DNA of 64,000 bases from Thaumasiovibrio sp047250365. GTDB taxonomy: Bacteria > Pseudomonadota > Gammaproteobacteria > Enterobacterales > Vibrionaceae. Made by a program: the position numbers and the translations under genes. The stretch covers positions 1 through 64,000 of the forward strand of contig NZ_JBLBVL010000001.1 in NCBI RefSeq assembly GCF_047250365.1, read 5' to 3'. The notes under the pieces were generated by a model that saw only the letters and a program-made list of their open reading frames with translations, did not search any database and was not told the origin of the DNA. Positions 53,029 to 61,555 of the stretch are shown one piece after another (the first letter of the stretch is position 1; every line of letters starts with the position of its first letter).

Positions 53029-53172
53029 CGGCAGTGTGTATACTTTTTACCCAAAAAGGTGTAATCAATTGCCGTATCTATCTTAAAAAACACCGCTTGT
53101 CTCGCTTTGTAACATGCACAGGTTATCGGTACACTACACCTAGCCGATATACTTAGCCCGTTAGGAAAAGAA

Positions 53173-53898
53173 ATGACCCCGCAAAGCCCTTTTGAAGAAC
53201 TCATTCATAGTCGCCGCTCAGTAAGAAAATATGACCAACAACATGCATTCGATCACACCGCTGTCACGAAAGCGCTAGATTTAGCCGTTTTGTCCCCCAA
53301 CAGCTCAAATATGCAGTTGTGGGAGTTCCATCGTGTTATCGACAGCAATAAACGCGCTGAGCTTGCTAACTACTGTATGGGACAGAACGCGGCAAAAAGC
53401 GCCAATGAGTTAGTCGTGTTCACCGTCACACCTCGTAAATGGCGCACCCGTGCGGCGCTCAATGCTGAATATGTAAGAAGTAACTTTGGTGGCCGTGATG
53501 ATGCAGCAGCTAAGAAAGCTTACAAATATTATGAAAAGCTCATGCCGTTCATTTACAACAATGATCGCTTTGGCTTATTTGGTCTTGCTCGTAAGGTTCT
53601 GACCACCGCATTAGGCTTACGCGGCCCTATGATGCGAGAGGTAACAAAGTCGGATGTTCGTGTTTGCCTACACAAAAGCGCCTCATTAGCAGCGATGACA
53701 TTTATGACCGCAATGCGAGACCAAGGCTATGACACCTGCCCAATGGAAGGCTTTGACTCTGTTCGCATTAAGAAAATGTTGGGCCTAACCAGAGGCGATG
53801 AAATCTGCATGGTCATCAGCTGTGGTAAGCGTACAGAGGAAGGAATTTATGGTGAGCGGATGCGCGTAGATAGTAGTGACGTTATTTTTACTCACTAA
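53173..53898 (+). CDS. Nitroreductase-family protein
   Basis: 241 residues. The FMN-binding N-terminus HSRRSVRKYDQQHAFDHTAVTKALDLAVLSPNSSNMQLWEFHRV is typical of the nitroreductase family, as is YDTCPMEGFDSVRIKKMLGL, the region that holds the flavin-contacting loop. It is a homodimeric FMN enzyme that reduces nitro compounds, quinones or other substrates with NAD(P)H. There is an insertion rich in basic and aromatic residues around 95-155 compared with short family members. AGGA ribosome-binding site. Confidence 0.88.
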   Translation: MTPQSPFEELIHSRRSVRKYDQQHAFDHTAVTKALDLAVLSPNSSNMQLWEFHRVIDSNKRAELANYCMGQNAAKSANELVVFTVTPRKWRTRAALNAEYVRSNFGGRDDAAAKKAYKYYEKLMPFIYNNDRFGLFGLARKVLTTALGLRGPMMREVTKSDVRVCLHKSASLAAMTFMTAMRDQGYDTCPMEGFDSVRIKKMLGLTRGDEICMVISCGKRTEEGIYGERMRVDSSDVIFTH

Positions 53899-53933
53899 AC
53901 CGTAAATCGCCGCATTACCTCGATGCCATGCGG

Positions 53934-53961
53934 CGCTGACAGTCAATAATGACTGTCAGCG
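53934..53961. terminator. Strong hairpin between nitroreductase and YibE/F genes
   Basis: A perfect 12-bp stem (53934-53945 with 53950-53961) with an ATAA loop lies between convergent genes. A competing hairpin overlaps it on the left (53908-53915 region with 53928-53935). T-run is poor on both strands. Confidence 0.65.
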
Positions 53962-53969
53962 TTTAGATG

Positions 53970-55091
53970 TTAAGACTTGCGTTGATAAATGAAACTCGCA
54001 ATCACAACGGTCAGTGGCACTGTCATAATCAAGCCGATACTACCCGCTAAACCATGAATCATTGCCAGTGACAATGCTGGAATATTCATAAATTGAATCA
54101 TCGGCATCTGAAAACCCCATACCATCATGATGGTGGTCAGTGCACTTCCAACAAACGCCAATACCAATGTATTGGTCATCGTACCGAGAATATCGCGCCC
54201 AATACGTATCGTTGCAAACAGTCGCTGCCGTTCAGGTTGTTCTGGGTTTGCTTCTCGCAATTCGTGATAAGACGAAACCATGGATATCGCAACGTCCATC
54301 ACTGCACCTAATGCGGATATCATAATCGCGACAAAGAGTAACCAACGGATTTGAATTTGACCTCGACCACCTAGGTAGAGCAGATCTTCGCCTTTTTCTA
54401 GATAAAGACCGTTTAACTGTGCCATCTCACCAAACAGTTGTGCCATGAAACCGGCAACGAATACGCCACCCAGAGTCCCCAACATGGCAACCAATGACTT
54501 TTTATTCCAACCTGCGACCAACAGAAAGTTAACCACTATTTTAATAAATATGAGTGACAGCGTCACTGGAATTGGATGAATGCCAGCAAAAATAGCAGGG
54601 ATCAACACGCCAACCAATAACGCACCTGTAAAGTAGAGTGAGATGACTGAATTCAACCCTTGCATGCCAGCGAGCAAGACAATCAGTGCCACCACGATCC
54701 CAACCATCCAGTACACGGCATCAGCACGATCATGGTTAAATGGCCAATAGATAACTCTTTCGCCTTGCGGTCGAATTAACAAGATAAACTGTTCGCCCTG
54801 TTGTAGATAAACATTGTGTAGACGACTGATGCTGTTCTCAACCTCCACCTGTTTACCCGCTTCTTCCCCTGTCACTAAGGTAACTTTAAGGCGTTGCCTA
54901 CCCGTAACAATACTGGGTACCATCGCATCAGCTTGGATCTGCTCCACCAGCACTTCATCAACCACGGCTTTGGCAAATGTTTGCTGCGTGTATGCTGCAG
55001 GGCGAAACCCCTCACTCACCTTCGGCGAGCCCCATAAAATTAACGTCGATAACACGACAATAAACAGAGAAAACAGCCAACTTCTTTTCAT
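53970..55091 (-). CDS. YibE/F-family membrane protein
   Basis: 373 residues. A signal-anchor segment (residues 4-21) is followed by an OB-like soluble part of about 100 residues (VTGRQRLKVTLVTGEEAGKQVEVEN) and then a YibE/F domain with about seven membrane segments (GMQGLNSVISLYFTGALLVGVLIPA, SALGAVMDVAISMVSSYHELREANP, GRDILGTMTNTLVLAFVGSAL). Function is unknown; transport is often suspected. ATG 55091 is chosen because the T-run of the upstream terminator overlaps the other possible start at 55112. Confidence 0.87.
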   Translation of the reverse strand: MKRSWLFSLFIVVLSTLILWGSPKVSEGFRPAAYTQQTFAKAVVDEVLVEQIQADAMVPSIVTGRQRLKVTLVTGEEAGKQVEVENSISRLHNVYLQQGEQFILLIRPQGERVIYWPFNHDRADAVYWMVGIVVALIVLLAGMQGLNSVISLYFTGALLVGVLIPAIFAGIHPIPVTLSLIFIKIVVNFLLVAGWNKKSLVAMLGTLGGVFVAGFMAQLFGEMAQLNGLYLEKGEDLLYLGGRGQIQIRWLLFVAIMISALGAVMDVAISMVSSYHELREANPEQPERQRLFATIRIGRDILGTMTNTLVLAFVGSALTTIMMVWGFQMPMIQFMNIPALSLAMIHGLAGSIGLIMTVPLTVVIASFIYQRKS

Positions 55092-55111
55092 TTTTCTTAC
55101 GCTCGGAACCA

Positions 55112-55145
55112 ATAAAGGCGCCAGAGAGAGCCTCTCCCTGACGCC
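55112..55145 (-). terminator. Terminator of the nucleotidase gene
   Basis: A GC-rich stem of about 14 positions (two mismatches) between 55117-55130 and 55132-55145 is followed on the minus strand by TTTATT. It lies 26 bp past the nucleotidase stop codon. Confidence 0.72.
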
Positions 55146-55170
55146 AGTTCTATTGTGCTAGTTTTAATGC

Positions 55171-57381
55171 TTACTGGGGTTGATGCTGGTAAGCACAACC
55201 TTCGTATAGCTCAGCTTCTGTTGCTGTTTCTGAATAGTTCGGGTTCGCAAACCAGCTATTCTCATCGGCAATATTGACTGACTTATGAATCGCAGTACGG
55301 TCGCCTGCGCCAGAGCGCATTACACAAATTTCTTTGTTCTGTAGTTGCGCCCAAAGAGCTTGACCTTCAGCGTCACGCAAGGCGGTGATCTCACCTTTGG
55401 TTAGGTGCTCACCCTTGTCGTTGATGGTACCCATTTGTTTGATGTGCCAATTAGCATTTGCAAATGCATTCGCGTCTAATTTGCCCACGTCAGCAACAAA
55501 ATCGGTCAACATATCACGTACCGCATACGTCGCTTCGTTTGAAGAGTCCCAAATTACATTGTCTTCAGAGATCCAGCCTTTTGGAAGCATGGTTGAGCCG
55601 TAGCGGTAATCGTTAATGGCTAACACATAATCAGCATTCGGATCGAAGGCTACACCGCCAATTTCGGTAATCGTGATACGTTCGCCATCGCCACCGTTAG
55701 CGTACGCAGGTTTGCTAAGATCAACCGTATACGTTAAATCCCCTTCAAAGATGTCGTAGTTATATGCTCGCACATCTGGGTTAAACGATACTGTAATGTC
55801 ACCGTCTTGATACTGGTTAAAGTAGCTGTATGACCACTCCATGTAGTCTTTCAGTTGCTCACCTTTAATGGTTACGGCAACTAGCTCGTTGTCGTACATG
55901 TAGAGGTTTGCACTGTCTTTCTTATGATAATCTTGGCCGTGGTACAAGTTAGAGGCATCAGAAAACAGTGCCGCTGCTGAAACATCGACTTTCACTGCAT
56001 TGCCATTTGCATCAACAGCCTTCTCTTCAACAGTACGGATTTGAATTTGGTTAATCACATCAACCAATGGCATCGCATACAGTTTCGCAGAGTGAATGGT
56101 GGTATACAGACGCATGCCTTCACTGTTCGACACACGGTCTTCTAGTACCGCTTCATCTGCTGCACCGTTAGCTGAATAAGTGAAGTTGCCTTCAACGTTA
56201 CCAATCTTCATGTTGGCATCGTCAGAAGACGCTTTGTGAATGCGCTGCATCTGCTCTTGCAATTCAGCACTCTCTTCAATGTCTGCCACTGTGCGGTTAG
56301 CTAGGGTTGTATCAACAATCTGCCATTTACCCGCATCATCTTTTGCCAATTCAATATCAGCCTTAGCCAGTGCCCAACCCCAGTTACCTGGTTCAATGAT
56401 CTTCACTTTTTCATGGCGATTTTCATGGTTGTAAACACCAGAAAGGGCTTTGTCTTCTTGCTGATACTCACCATTTACAGAGATTTCTTTCATCTCTTGG
56501 GTTGGATCGTCACCCTTATTTACCTGCTCAATAAAACGAGCATGCTCGTGACCCATAAAGATAACGTCAAACTTATCAGCAAGCTTAGAAGCGATTTCAT
56601 GTACACCTGTACCATGCTCTTTACGACCATAGTGCAGTGCGCCAATAATCACATCTGGTTGATGCTTGGCTGTTACTTCGTTAACCGCATCTGTCACTGC
56701 ATCTAGTTCGTATTTGAAGTCTAGATTGCGGAAGTTATCTGGTGAGGCTGCCTGCCACACTTTTACCCAAGACGGCGTTAGACCAACGACTGCAACTTTA
56801 GCGCCATTAAAGTCAAATACTTGATAACCGCGCAAGAATGGCACTTCTTCTCCAGAAGCATCACACTCAGTCGCGTTCTTATCCCATATGATGTTTGATG
56901 AAACCACCGCACCATCAAAGGCACGTAAATTACGATCAATAAACGAACGTTCGAAATCAAACTCATGGTTGCCAGGCACCCACAGGTCATATTGCAATGC
57001 ATTCATGGTATCAACAACAGGGTGAACGGGTTCATTGTTGAAAAGCTCTGCTGAGTTACCTTGAACGGTATCACCTAGATCAATCATCAGCATGTTTTCA
57101 TTGTTTTCGCGCTCTTGCTTCAACAATGTCGCAATTTTGGTAAAACCTGCGTTACGGTCAACACCGTCAAGCGCATAGTCATAAGCAAAAATACGGCCGT
57201 GCATATCACCAGTGGCACCGATAGTGATGGTCTGAGATGTCAAAGTGCTATCTTGCCCTTTAACGATCACTTCTGGCGTCGGTGCTAGGGTTTCACATGT
57301 TGGTAATGCTAGAGCAGAGGCGCTAGCTAGAGCAGCAACAACAGCAGTTGTTACAGCAGTCAATTTGCTTTTATTCATCAT
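55171..57381 (-). CDS. Periplasmic 5'-nucleotidase/cyclic phosphodiesterase family protein
   Basis: 736 residues. Residues 1-26 are a Sec signal peptide with cleavage near LALA-LPTC. The calcineurin-like metal motifs are GDMHGR (Asp59, His61), DLGDTVQGN (near 101-109), GNHEFDFE (near 138-145), LHYGR and GHEHARF. The C-terminal half is the 5'-nucleotidase substrate domain (DLYHGQDYHKKDSANLYMYDNEL region, NDYRYGSTMLPKGW). It should hydrolyse extracellular nucleotides or cyclic nucleotides to nucleosides, as UshA and CpdB do. A PurR-box-like site lies 26 bp upstream of its start. Confidence 0.9.
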   Translation of the reverse strand: MMNKSKLTAVTTAVVAALASASALALPTCETLAPTPEVIVKGQDSTLTSQTITIGATGDMHGRIFAYDYALDGVDRNAGFTKIATLLKQERENNENMLMIDLGDTVQGNSAELFNNEPVHPVVDTMNALQYDLWVPGNHEFDFERSFIDRNLRAFDGAVVSSNIIWDKNATECDASGEEVPFLRGYQVFDFNGAKVAVVGLTPSWVKVWQAASPDNFRNLDFKYELDAVTDAVNEVTAKHQPDVIIGALHYGRKEHGTGVHEIASKLADKFDVIFMGHEHARFIEQVNKGDDPTQEMKEISVNGEYQQEDKALSGVYNHENRHEKVKIIEPGNWGWALAKADIELAKDDAGKWQIVDTTLANRTVADIEESAELQEQMQRIHKASSDDANMKIGNVEGNFTYSANGAADEAVLEDRVSNSEGMRLYTTIHSAKLYAMPLVDVINQIQIRTVEEKAVDANGNAVKVDVSAAALFSDASNLYHGQDYHKKDSANLYMYDNELVAVTIKGEQLKDYMEWSYSYFNQYQDGDITVSFNPDVRAYNYDIFEGDLTYTVDLSKPAYANGGDGERITITEIGGVAFDPNADYVLAINDYRYGSTMLPKGWISEDNVIWDSSNEATYAVRDMLTDFVADVGKLDANAFANANWHIKQMGTINDKGEHLTKGEITALRDAEGQALWAQLQNKEICVMRSGAGDRTAIHKSVNIADENSWFANPNYSETATEAELYEGCAYQHQPQ

Positions 57382-57687
57382 AGTAATAAATGTCGTTCGT
57401 TTAATTAGGGAAACGTTTACGTCGGCTAATATACGCCTTTGGATTAGAATAAAAACACTATCTTGAGCACGAGTGTTTCAAAATGTAAATTCGGTAAGAT
57501 GTATGTCTGTAAGGTAAAATGTAATCCGTTGCATGTTAATTGTTAACTTGATCGCAACAGGTGCAGGATAGAGAAAAGCTATTGATAAAATGACGAGGGA
57601 AGTGCAAAAATCTATTTGACGGTCTATTGACAAACAACAAATCAAACTGCCCTATCGTTATCAACAAATTCAAACTCAGAGTCACTC
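57382..57687. other. Divergent promoter region with palindromes
   Basis: 306 bp between the nucleotidase gene and the His/Lys-rich protein gene. It contains the PurR-box-like site (57407-57422), and a nested palindrome at 57528-57558 (outer 5-bp arms, inner 57535-57539 with 57543-57547). No ORF supported. Confidence 0.45.
57407..57422. promoter_or_regulatory. PurR-box-like operator
   Basis: AGGGAAACGTTTACGT fits the PurR consensus ANGCAANCGNTTNCNT at all fixed positions but one. It is 26 bp upstream of the nucleotidase ATG, near the probable promoter. Purine repression of a nucleotide-salvage enzyme would make biological sense; LacI-family relatives of PurR bind similar sites. Confidence 0.5.
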
Positions 57688-58020
57688 ATGTTAAAAACGT
57701 TCATTACCATATTATTTGGATTAATTATTTCTTTGGGTGTAACGAGTACGCCTGCAGAAGCAAGACCTTCTCATACACCACCAGGGCATGCTAAAAAACA
57801 TCATCACAAAAAACACGATAAAGTCATTATTGTTAAAGAGAAAAAGCACCACAAAAAGAAGTACAAATCACCCAAACATAAACCAAAGCACCGTTATTAT
57901 CATCACAAAAAACTGCCAAAACGTACCCGCTATATCACAATTGGTCCGTTCACTTATGCGGTGGTTGATGGGCACTATTATCGTAGAAAGGGTGATCGCT
58001 ATATAAACATCATTCTGTGA
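57688..58020 (+). CDS. His/Lys-rich exported protein, 110 aa
   Basis: Residues 1-25 are a Sec signal peptide (TPAEA-RP cleavage likely). Residues 26-80 are extremely rich in His and Lys (runs HHHKKH and KKHHKKKYK). The C-terminal ~30 residues (TRYITIGPFTYAVVDGHYYRRKGDRYINIIL) form a small beta-rich module. This layout resembles RcnB-like or DUF6515-like periplasmic proteins, which may bind metal ions. Not in an operon. The ribosome-binding site is poor. Function unproven. Confidence 0.75.
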   Translation: MLKTFITILFGLIISLGVTSTPAEARPSHTPPGHAKKHHHKKHDKVIIVKEKKHHKKKYKSPKHKPKHRYYHHKKLPKRTRYITIGPFTYAVVDGHYYRRKGDRYINIIL

Positions 58021-58084
58021 GCAAATAACGACAGGAAGCCAGTCTTTTGGGGGGGCTGGTTCCCTGCACTTCAACTGTCATAGA

Positions 58085-58540
58085 TTAATCTTGACCTGGC
58101 ACATCTGCTAACTCTGCATATTCGTGCAGGAGTTCTGTTAGCAATTTCACCCAACCAAATGCATCTTGTGGTGCATTCTGAACAATTCGTTCGACCCGTT
58201 CGCAATGTTGCTCCAAGGTTACGGCCTCTTCCAGCTGGAAAGAAATCGCATAGAAATGCCACAATAGCAGGCGAGTCATACGTTGACAGTTTTGTTTTGC
58301 ATGCTCTGAGTCATCAAAAGCTTGTTGAGTTTCGCTCAACGCAATCGCAGACAAGCGTAATAAGGCATCAAATTGTGCCGAGCGCATACGTTCTTCACTG
58401 CTTACCTCTTCTTGTTCGAAAGTGAACAGCTCACTCATTGTCTCTTCTGGTACCATTCGGCCCAGCATACGCACACTAAACTCTTCGAGTTCATGCCGTG
58501 GCATGGTCATTAAACATGCTAAACGGTAGTCTCGTTCCAT
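58085..58540 (-). CDS. Conserved hypothetical helical protein, 151 aa
   Basis: 151 residues, acidic and predicted almost entirely helical, without signal peptide or membrane segments. No domain recognised. The sequence has MTMPRHELEEFSVRMLGRMVPEETMSELF at the N-terminus. AGAGAGAAG lies just before ATG 58540. It is probably a genuine cytoplasmic protein because codon use resembles the neighbours and the frame is clean, but nothing can be said on function. Confidence 0.7.
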   Translation of the reverse strand: MERDYRLACLMTMPRHELEEFSVRMLGRMVPEETMSELFTFEQEEVSSEERMRSAQFDALLRLSAIALSETQQAFDDSEHAKQNCQRMTRLLLWHFYAISFQLEEAVTLEQHCERVERIVQNAPQDAFGWVKLLTELLHEYAELADVPGQD

Positions 58541-58854
58541 ACTTCTCTCTTATCCGACATATTATTCTGGCGACATTCTACGTGCGTTCGGCGCATTTTC
58601 CAATCCACACTGAACGGTTAAATTGAGCTAGAGAAGTAACAAATCGATCATCTTTCCTGCAACTGCGTAACATTATAAATTTACTGCCATTTTATATTTA
58701 ACTTAGCACTAATTTTGTATGGAAACGATTCCAACAGTGTTGTACACTCCGCAACCATAACGTGACGGGGATCGTATTTATAACTAAAAAACAGACGTAA
58801 CATCCAACCCGAATCACAAAAAACAAAAACTCTGACCCTAATAACGAGCAATAA
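58541..58854. other. Divergent promoter region with LacI-type operator
   Basis: 314 bp between the helical protein gene and the third MATE gene. A 14-bp palindrome TGGAAACGATTCCA (58720-58733) with a central CG is typical of LacI/GalR-family operators and lies about 120 bp before the MATE start. No ORF supported. Confidence 0.5.
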
Positions 58855-60264
58855 ATGACAACAACAGATAGTAGCATGACAAAGCGCATGGGCATCCTTA
58901 CCCTAACGTGGCCCATTTTTATTGAAACCACATTACGTATTCTGCTGGGCGTCAGTGATGTCTTTATGCTAAGTGGCTATTCAGATAATGCCGTTGCTGC
59001 TGTTGGCTTAACCAGTCAACTGACCTTTTTCTTGATTATCATCTCTATGATGGCAAGCAGCGGCGGTAACATTCTCATTAGCCGATATAATGGTGCTGGT
59101 AATCATCAAGGTTCGGCACAAGTGGCGGTGATCTGTGTCTGCCTATCAACAGCAATTGGCCTACTTTTAGGTGTTCTTGCTTTCTTTGGTGCCAGCCCTG
59201 TTCTCTCGCTGTACAGCCTTGCCCCTGCTGTCGAACAATACGCCCTAGAATATTTGCTGATTGCCGGAACTGGAATTATCACCATTAGCCTTGGCATCAC
59301 TTTTTCTACCATTCTTCGCTGTCACGGCTACGCAAAACAGCCGATGCTAATCAACCTAATCACTGGACTTGGCAATATTGCTGGTAACTATTGCGTGCTC
59401 TATAGCCCATTTGGATTACCTGTTTATGGGGTGGCTGGCGTCGCCACTGTTACTGTGGTTTGTCAACTCATTGCTGCAATTGCAATGTGGTATATGATTC
59501 GCCGCCAAGGAATTGCGGTGCCTTTGTTGCAGTTCCGCCAAATCGAAAAGCGTTTATATAAGAAAACCATCAAGCTCGGCATGCTAAATGCTGGCGAAAT
59601 GCTGTCGTACAATGTATCGCAAATGGTGATGATCTATTTCGTTACCCAAATGGGCACAGCTTCCCTCACTGCCTATACGTATGCACTGAATATTACTCGC
59701 TTGTCTTTCACGTTTGCACTCTCTGTGGGCCAAGCAACACAAATTCAGACGGGTTACTATATGGGCAAGCAGTGGTTTAGCGACATTACCGAGCGTGTGC
59801 AGCGTTACTTTGTCGCTGGACTGGCCGTTTCAACGACGGTAACTGTACTATTTGCACTGTTTCGCTACGATATTGTCGCTATCTTTACAAACAACCCTGA
59901 AATTGCCGCCCTTACCGCTGGCCTCATGATTGGTAGCATTGTTCTTGAAATGGGTCGCGTCGCTAACCTCATTATTATTAGTGCGCTACGCGGTGCTGGT
60001 GATATGGCGTTTACTGTTAAGGTGGGGATCTTTAGCATGTGGGGCATTGGAGTATTTTGTGCTTGGTTGTTTGGCGTGCAATTTGCTTTCGGTGTGATTG
60101 GGATCTGGTTGGGCACTGCCACTGATGAATGGTTCCGAGGCATGATTATGCTGCGTCGCTGGCGCTCAGCAAATTGGCAGCCACCATTGGCCGATCTCTC
60201 TCCAAACCTAGCGACAGATGAAGAGAGAAACATTATTGCGTATCAACAGCCTATTGCCGCGTAA
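58855..60264 (+). CDS. MATE-family efflux transporter (third of three)
   Basis: 469 residues with about twelve membrane segments. The MATE marks include SDVFMLSGYSDNAVAAVGLTSQL, SRYNGAGNHQGSAQVA, and in the second half VGQATQIQTGYYMGKQW and SALRGAGDMAF. Ends with a hydrophilic tail (ATDEERNIIAYQQPIAA). Preceded by a LacI-type palindrome, unlike the other two MATE genes, so it is probably regulated separately. Ribosome-binding site weak. Substrate unknown. Confidence 0.9.
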   Translation: MTTTDSSMTKRMGILTLTWPIFIETTLRILLGVSDVFMLSGYSDNAVAAVGLTSQLTFFLIIISMMASSGGNILISRYNGAGNHQGSAQVAVICVCLSTAIGLLLGVLAFFGASPVLSLYSLAPAVEQYALEYLLIAGTGIITISLGITFSTILRCHGYAKQPMLINLITGLGNIAGNYCVLYSPFGLPVYGVAGVATVTVVCQLIAAIAMWYMIRRQGIAVPLLQFRQIEKRLYKKTIKLGMLNAGEMLSYNVSQMVMIYFVTQMGTASLTAYTYALNITRLSFTFALSVGQATQIQTGYYMGKQWFSDITERVQRYFVAGLAVSTTVTVLFALFRYDIVAIFTNNPEIAALTAGLMIGSIVLEMGRVANLIIISALRGAGDMAFTVKVGIFSMWGIGVFCAWLFGVQFAFGVIGIWLGTATDEWFRGMIMLRRWRSANWQPPLADLSPNLATDEERNIIAYQQPIAA

Positions 60265-60297
60265 TGATTGGGCGTAGCTAATGGCGAGTGGCGAGCA

Positions 60298-60621
60298 TTA
60301 CAAATAGAAAATGGCTAACCATACCGTATCGATATCGGGCGCAGTCCAACTTACCCGATGTCGACACCCTGCAGCAATATGAACATAGTCGCCTTTTTGT
60401 AGACTGACTTCCCTATCTTCAAATTGTAATCTCGCTTTGCCCTCTAGCAGTAATACCCATTCATGTTGGTCTTGTTCGTACCAGTTTGTTTCCGGTGTTA
60501 TCTGCCCTCGAGAAACGATCCGCTCAATCCTTAGCGTTGCACAGTTTAGCAAGTCGCTAAACTGTTCACTCGCCGAAGCATCTGGTAGTTGACTCAGCAG
60601 ATTATTGACTTGTATATCCAC
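60298..60621 (-). CDS. Small cupin-domain protein
   Basis: 107 residues forming a single cupin barrel: TNWYEQDQHEWVLLLEGKARLQFEDREVSLQKGDYVHIAAGCRHRVSW has the spaced His, Glu and His of the two cupin motifs (HEWVLLLEG and GDYVHIAAGCRHRV). These residues usually bind a divalent metal. Start is GTG 60621 with AAGGGTGA upstream. Convergent with the MATE gene. Substrate unknown. Confidence 0.88.
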   Translation of the reverse strand: MDIQVNNLLSQLPDASASEQFSDLLNCATLRIERIVSRGQITPETNWYEQDQHEWVLLLEGKARLQFEDREVSLQKGDYVHIAAGCRHRVSWTAPDIDTVWLAIFYL

Positions 60622-60766
60622 CTATTCACCCTTATATATCGGTGAGCGTAACGTCATATAACGCCCTTCAAGGAAGTAAGCAGTTAAACAGGCTTAGTAC
60701 TATACCTTCATCAGCGTTATGTATATGATGCCCAACAGCAGCGAAACAAAATAAACAGAGGCTAAC

Positions 60767-60982
60767 GTGACAACACAAAAGAACAATCCACTTCATGGTG
60801 TAACACTGCAAATGATGGTCACCGACTTAGAAGCTTATTATGGTTGGGAAGAGTTAGGAAAGCGCATCGACATCCGTTGCTTTAACCATGAGCCCAGTGT
60901 TAAATCTAGTTTGAAGTTCTTGCGTAAAACCGAGTGGGCACGTGAAAAAGTCGAAGCGCTCTATATTGAGTCGTTTTTTTAA
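60767..60982 (+). CDS. VF530-family DNA-binding protein (DUF2132)
   Basis: 71 residues. NPLHGVTLQMMVTDLEAYYGWEELGKRIDIRCFNHEPSVKSSLKFLRKTEWAREKVEALY is the complete VF530/DUF2132 domain, named from a Vibrio fischeri protein with a small helical DNA-binding fold. Start GTG 60767 with GAGG upstream. Very close (2 bp) to the convergent Gre-like gene. Confidence 0.92.
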   Translation: MTTQKNNPLHGVTLQMMVTDLEAYYGWEELGKRIDIRCFNHEPSVKSSLKFLRKTEWAREKVEALYIESFF

Positions 60983-60984
60983 CC

Positions 60985-61428
60985 CTACTCAATCGCACAA
61001 ATTTGTCGGCCATCATCAAGGGCTTCTTCCACATAAGCCCCCATCAATTTGGTCCCTAGTGGTGAGGCCGGCGTCACCACAACAATATCATTTAATAGCT
61101 TTTCCCCACCAGCCACAGGTAACAGCCATAACCGAAGACCTTGGCTAAGTGTAACAATAGCACCAATGTCTATCTCATCATCTTCGGTAAATTCCCGAAG
61201 CACCAGTGCTTTTAAACGCAATATCGCACTCTCGCAATCTGCCACACGTTGAGACTGCCCATGCGCCAAATACGCTGCCTCTAACCCGATGGTATCGTAT
61301 TGGGTTTCTGCTTTGCTCTCTTCGTGCGTTGCTGCGTTATGAGCGTTATCCGCCGCCCACAGGGCATTTTGCCGCTGCCGTTCTAATTCATGCACCAATT
61401 GCTGACGTAACCCGTCTTTGTTTATCAT
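60985..61428 (-). CDS. GreA/GreB-like protein
   Basis: 147 residues. An N-terminal helical hairpin (residues 5-75, ELERQRQNALWAADNAHNAATHEESKAETQYDTIGLEAAYLAHGQS) is followed by a small beta domain with IGAIVTLSQGLRLWLLPVAGG and ASPLGTKLMGAYVEE, as in Gre factors. The coiled-coil tip is different from classical GreA (DxxEN motif not seen), so it may bind RNA polymerase without normal cleavage stimulation. Not linked to an obvious operon. Confidence 0.75.
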   Translation of the reverse strand: MINKDGLRQQLVHELERQRQNALWAADNAHNAATHEESKAETQYDTIGLEAAYLAHGQSQRVADCESAILRLKALVLREFTEDDEIDIGAIVTLSQGLRLWLLPVAGGEKLLNDIVVVTPASPLGTKLMGAYVEEALDDGRQICAIE

Positions 61429-61555
61429 ATTATCTCGCTAAACTCGCTAACCGACTTTCTCCGGCGACTTTACGCGACAGTGTAACGAGTAATCCCATTT
61501 GTTGCAGGTTATTTTTGCCTACCAGTGCAACAGCAGACATGCATCATTCCCATCA

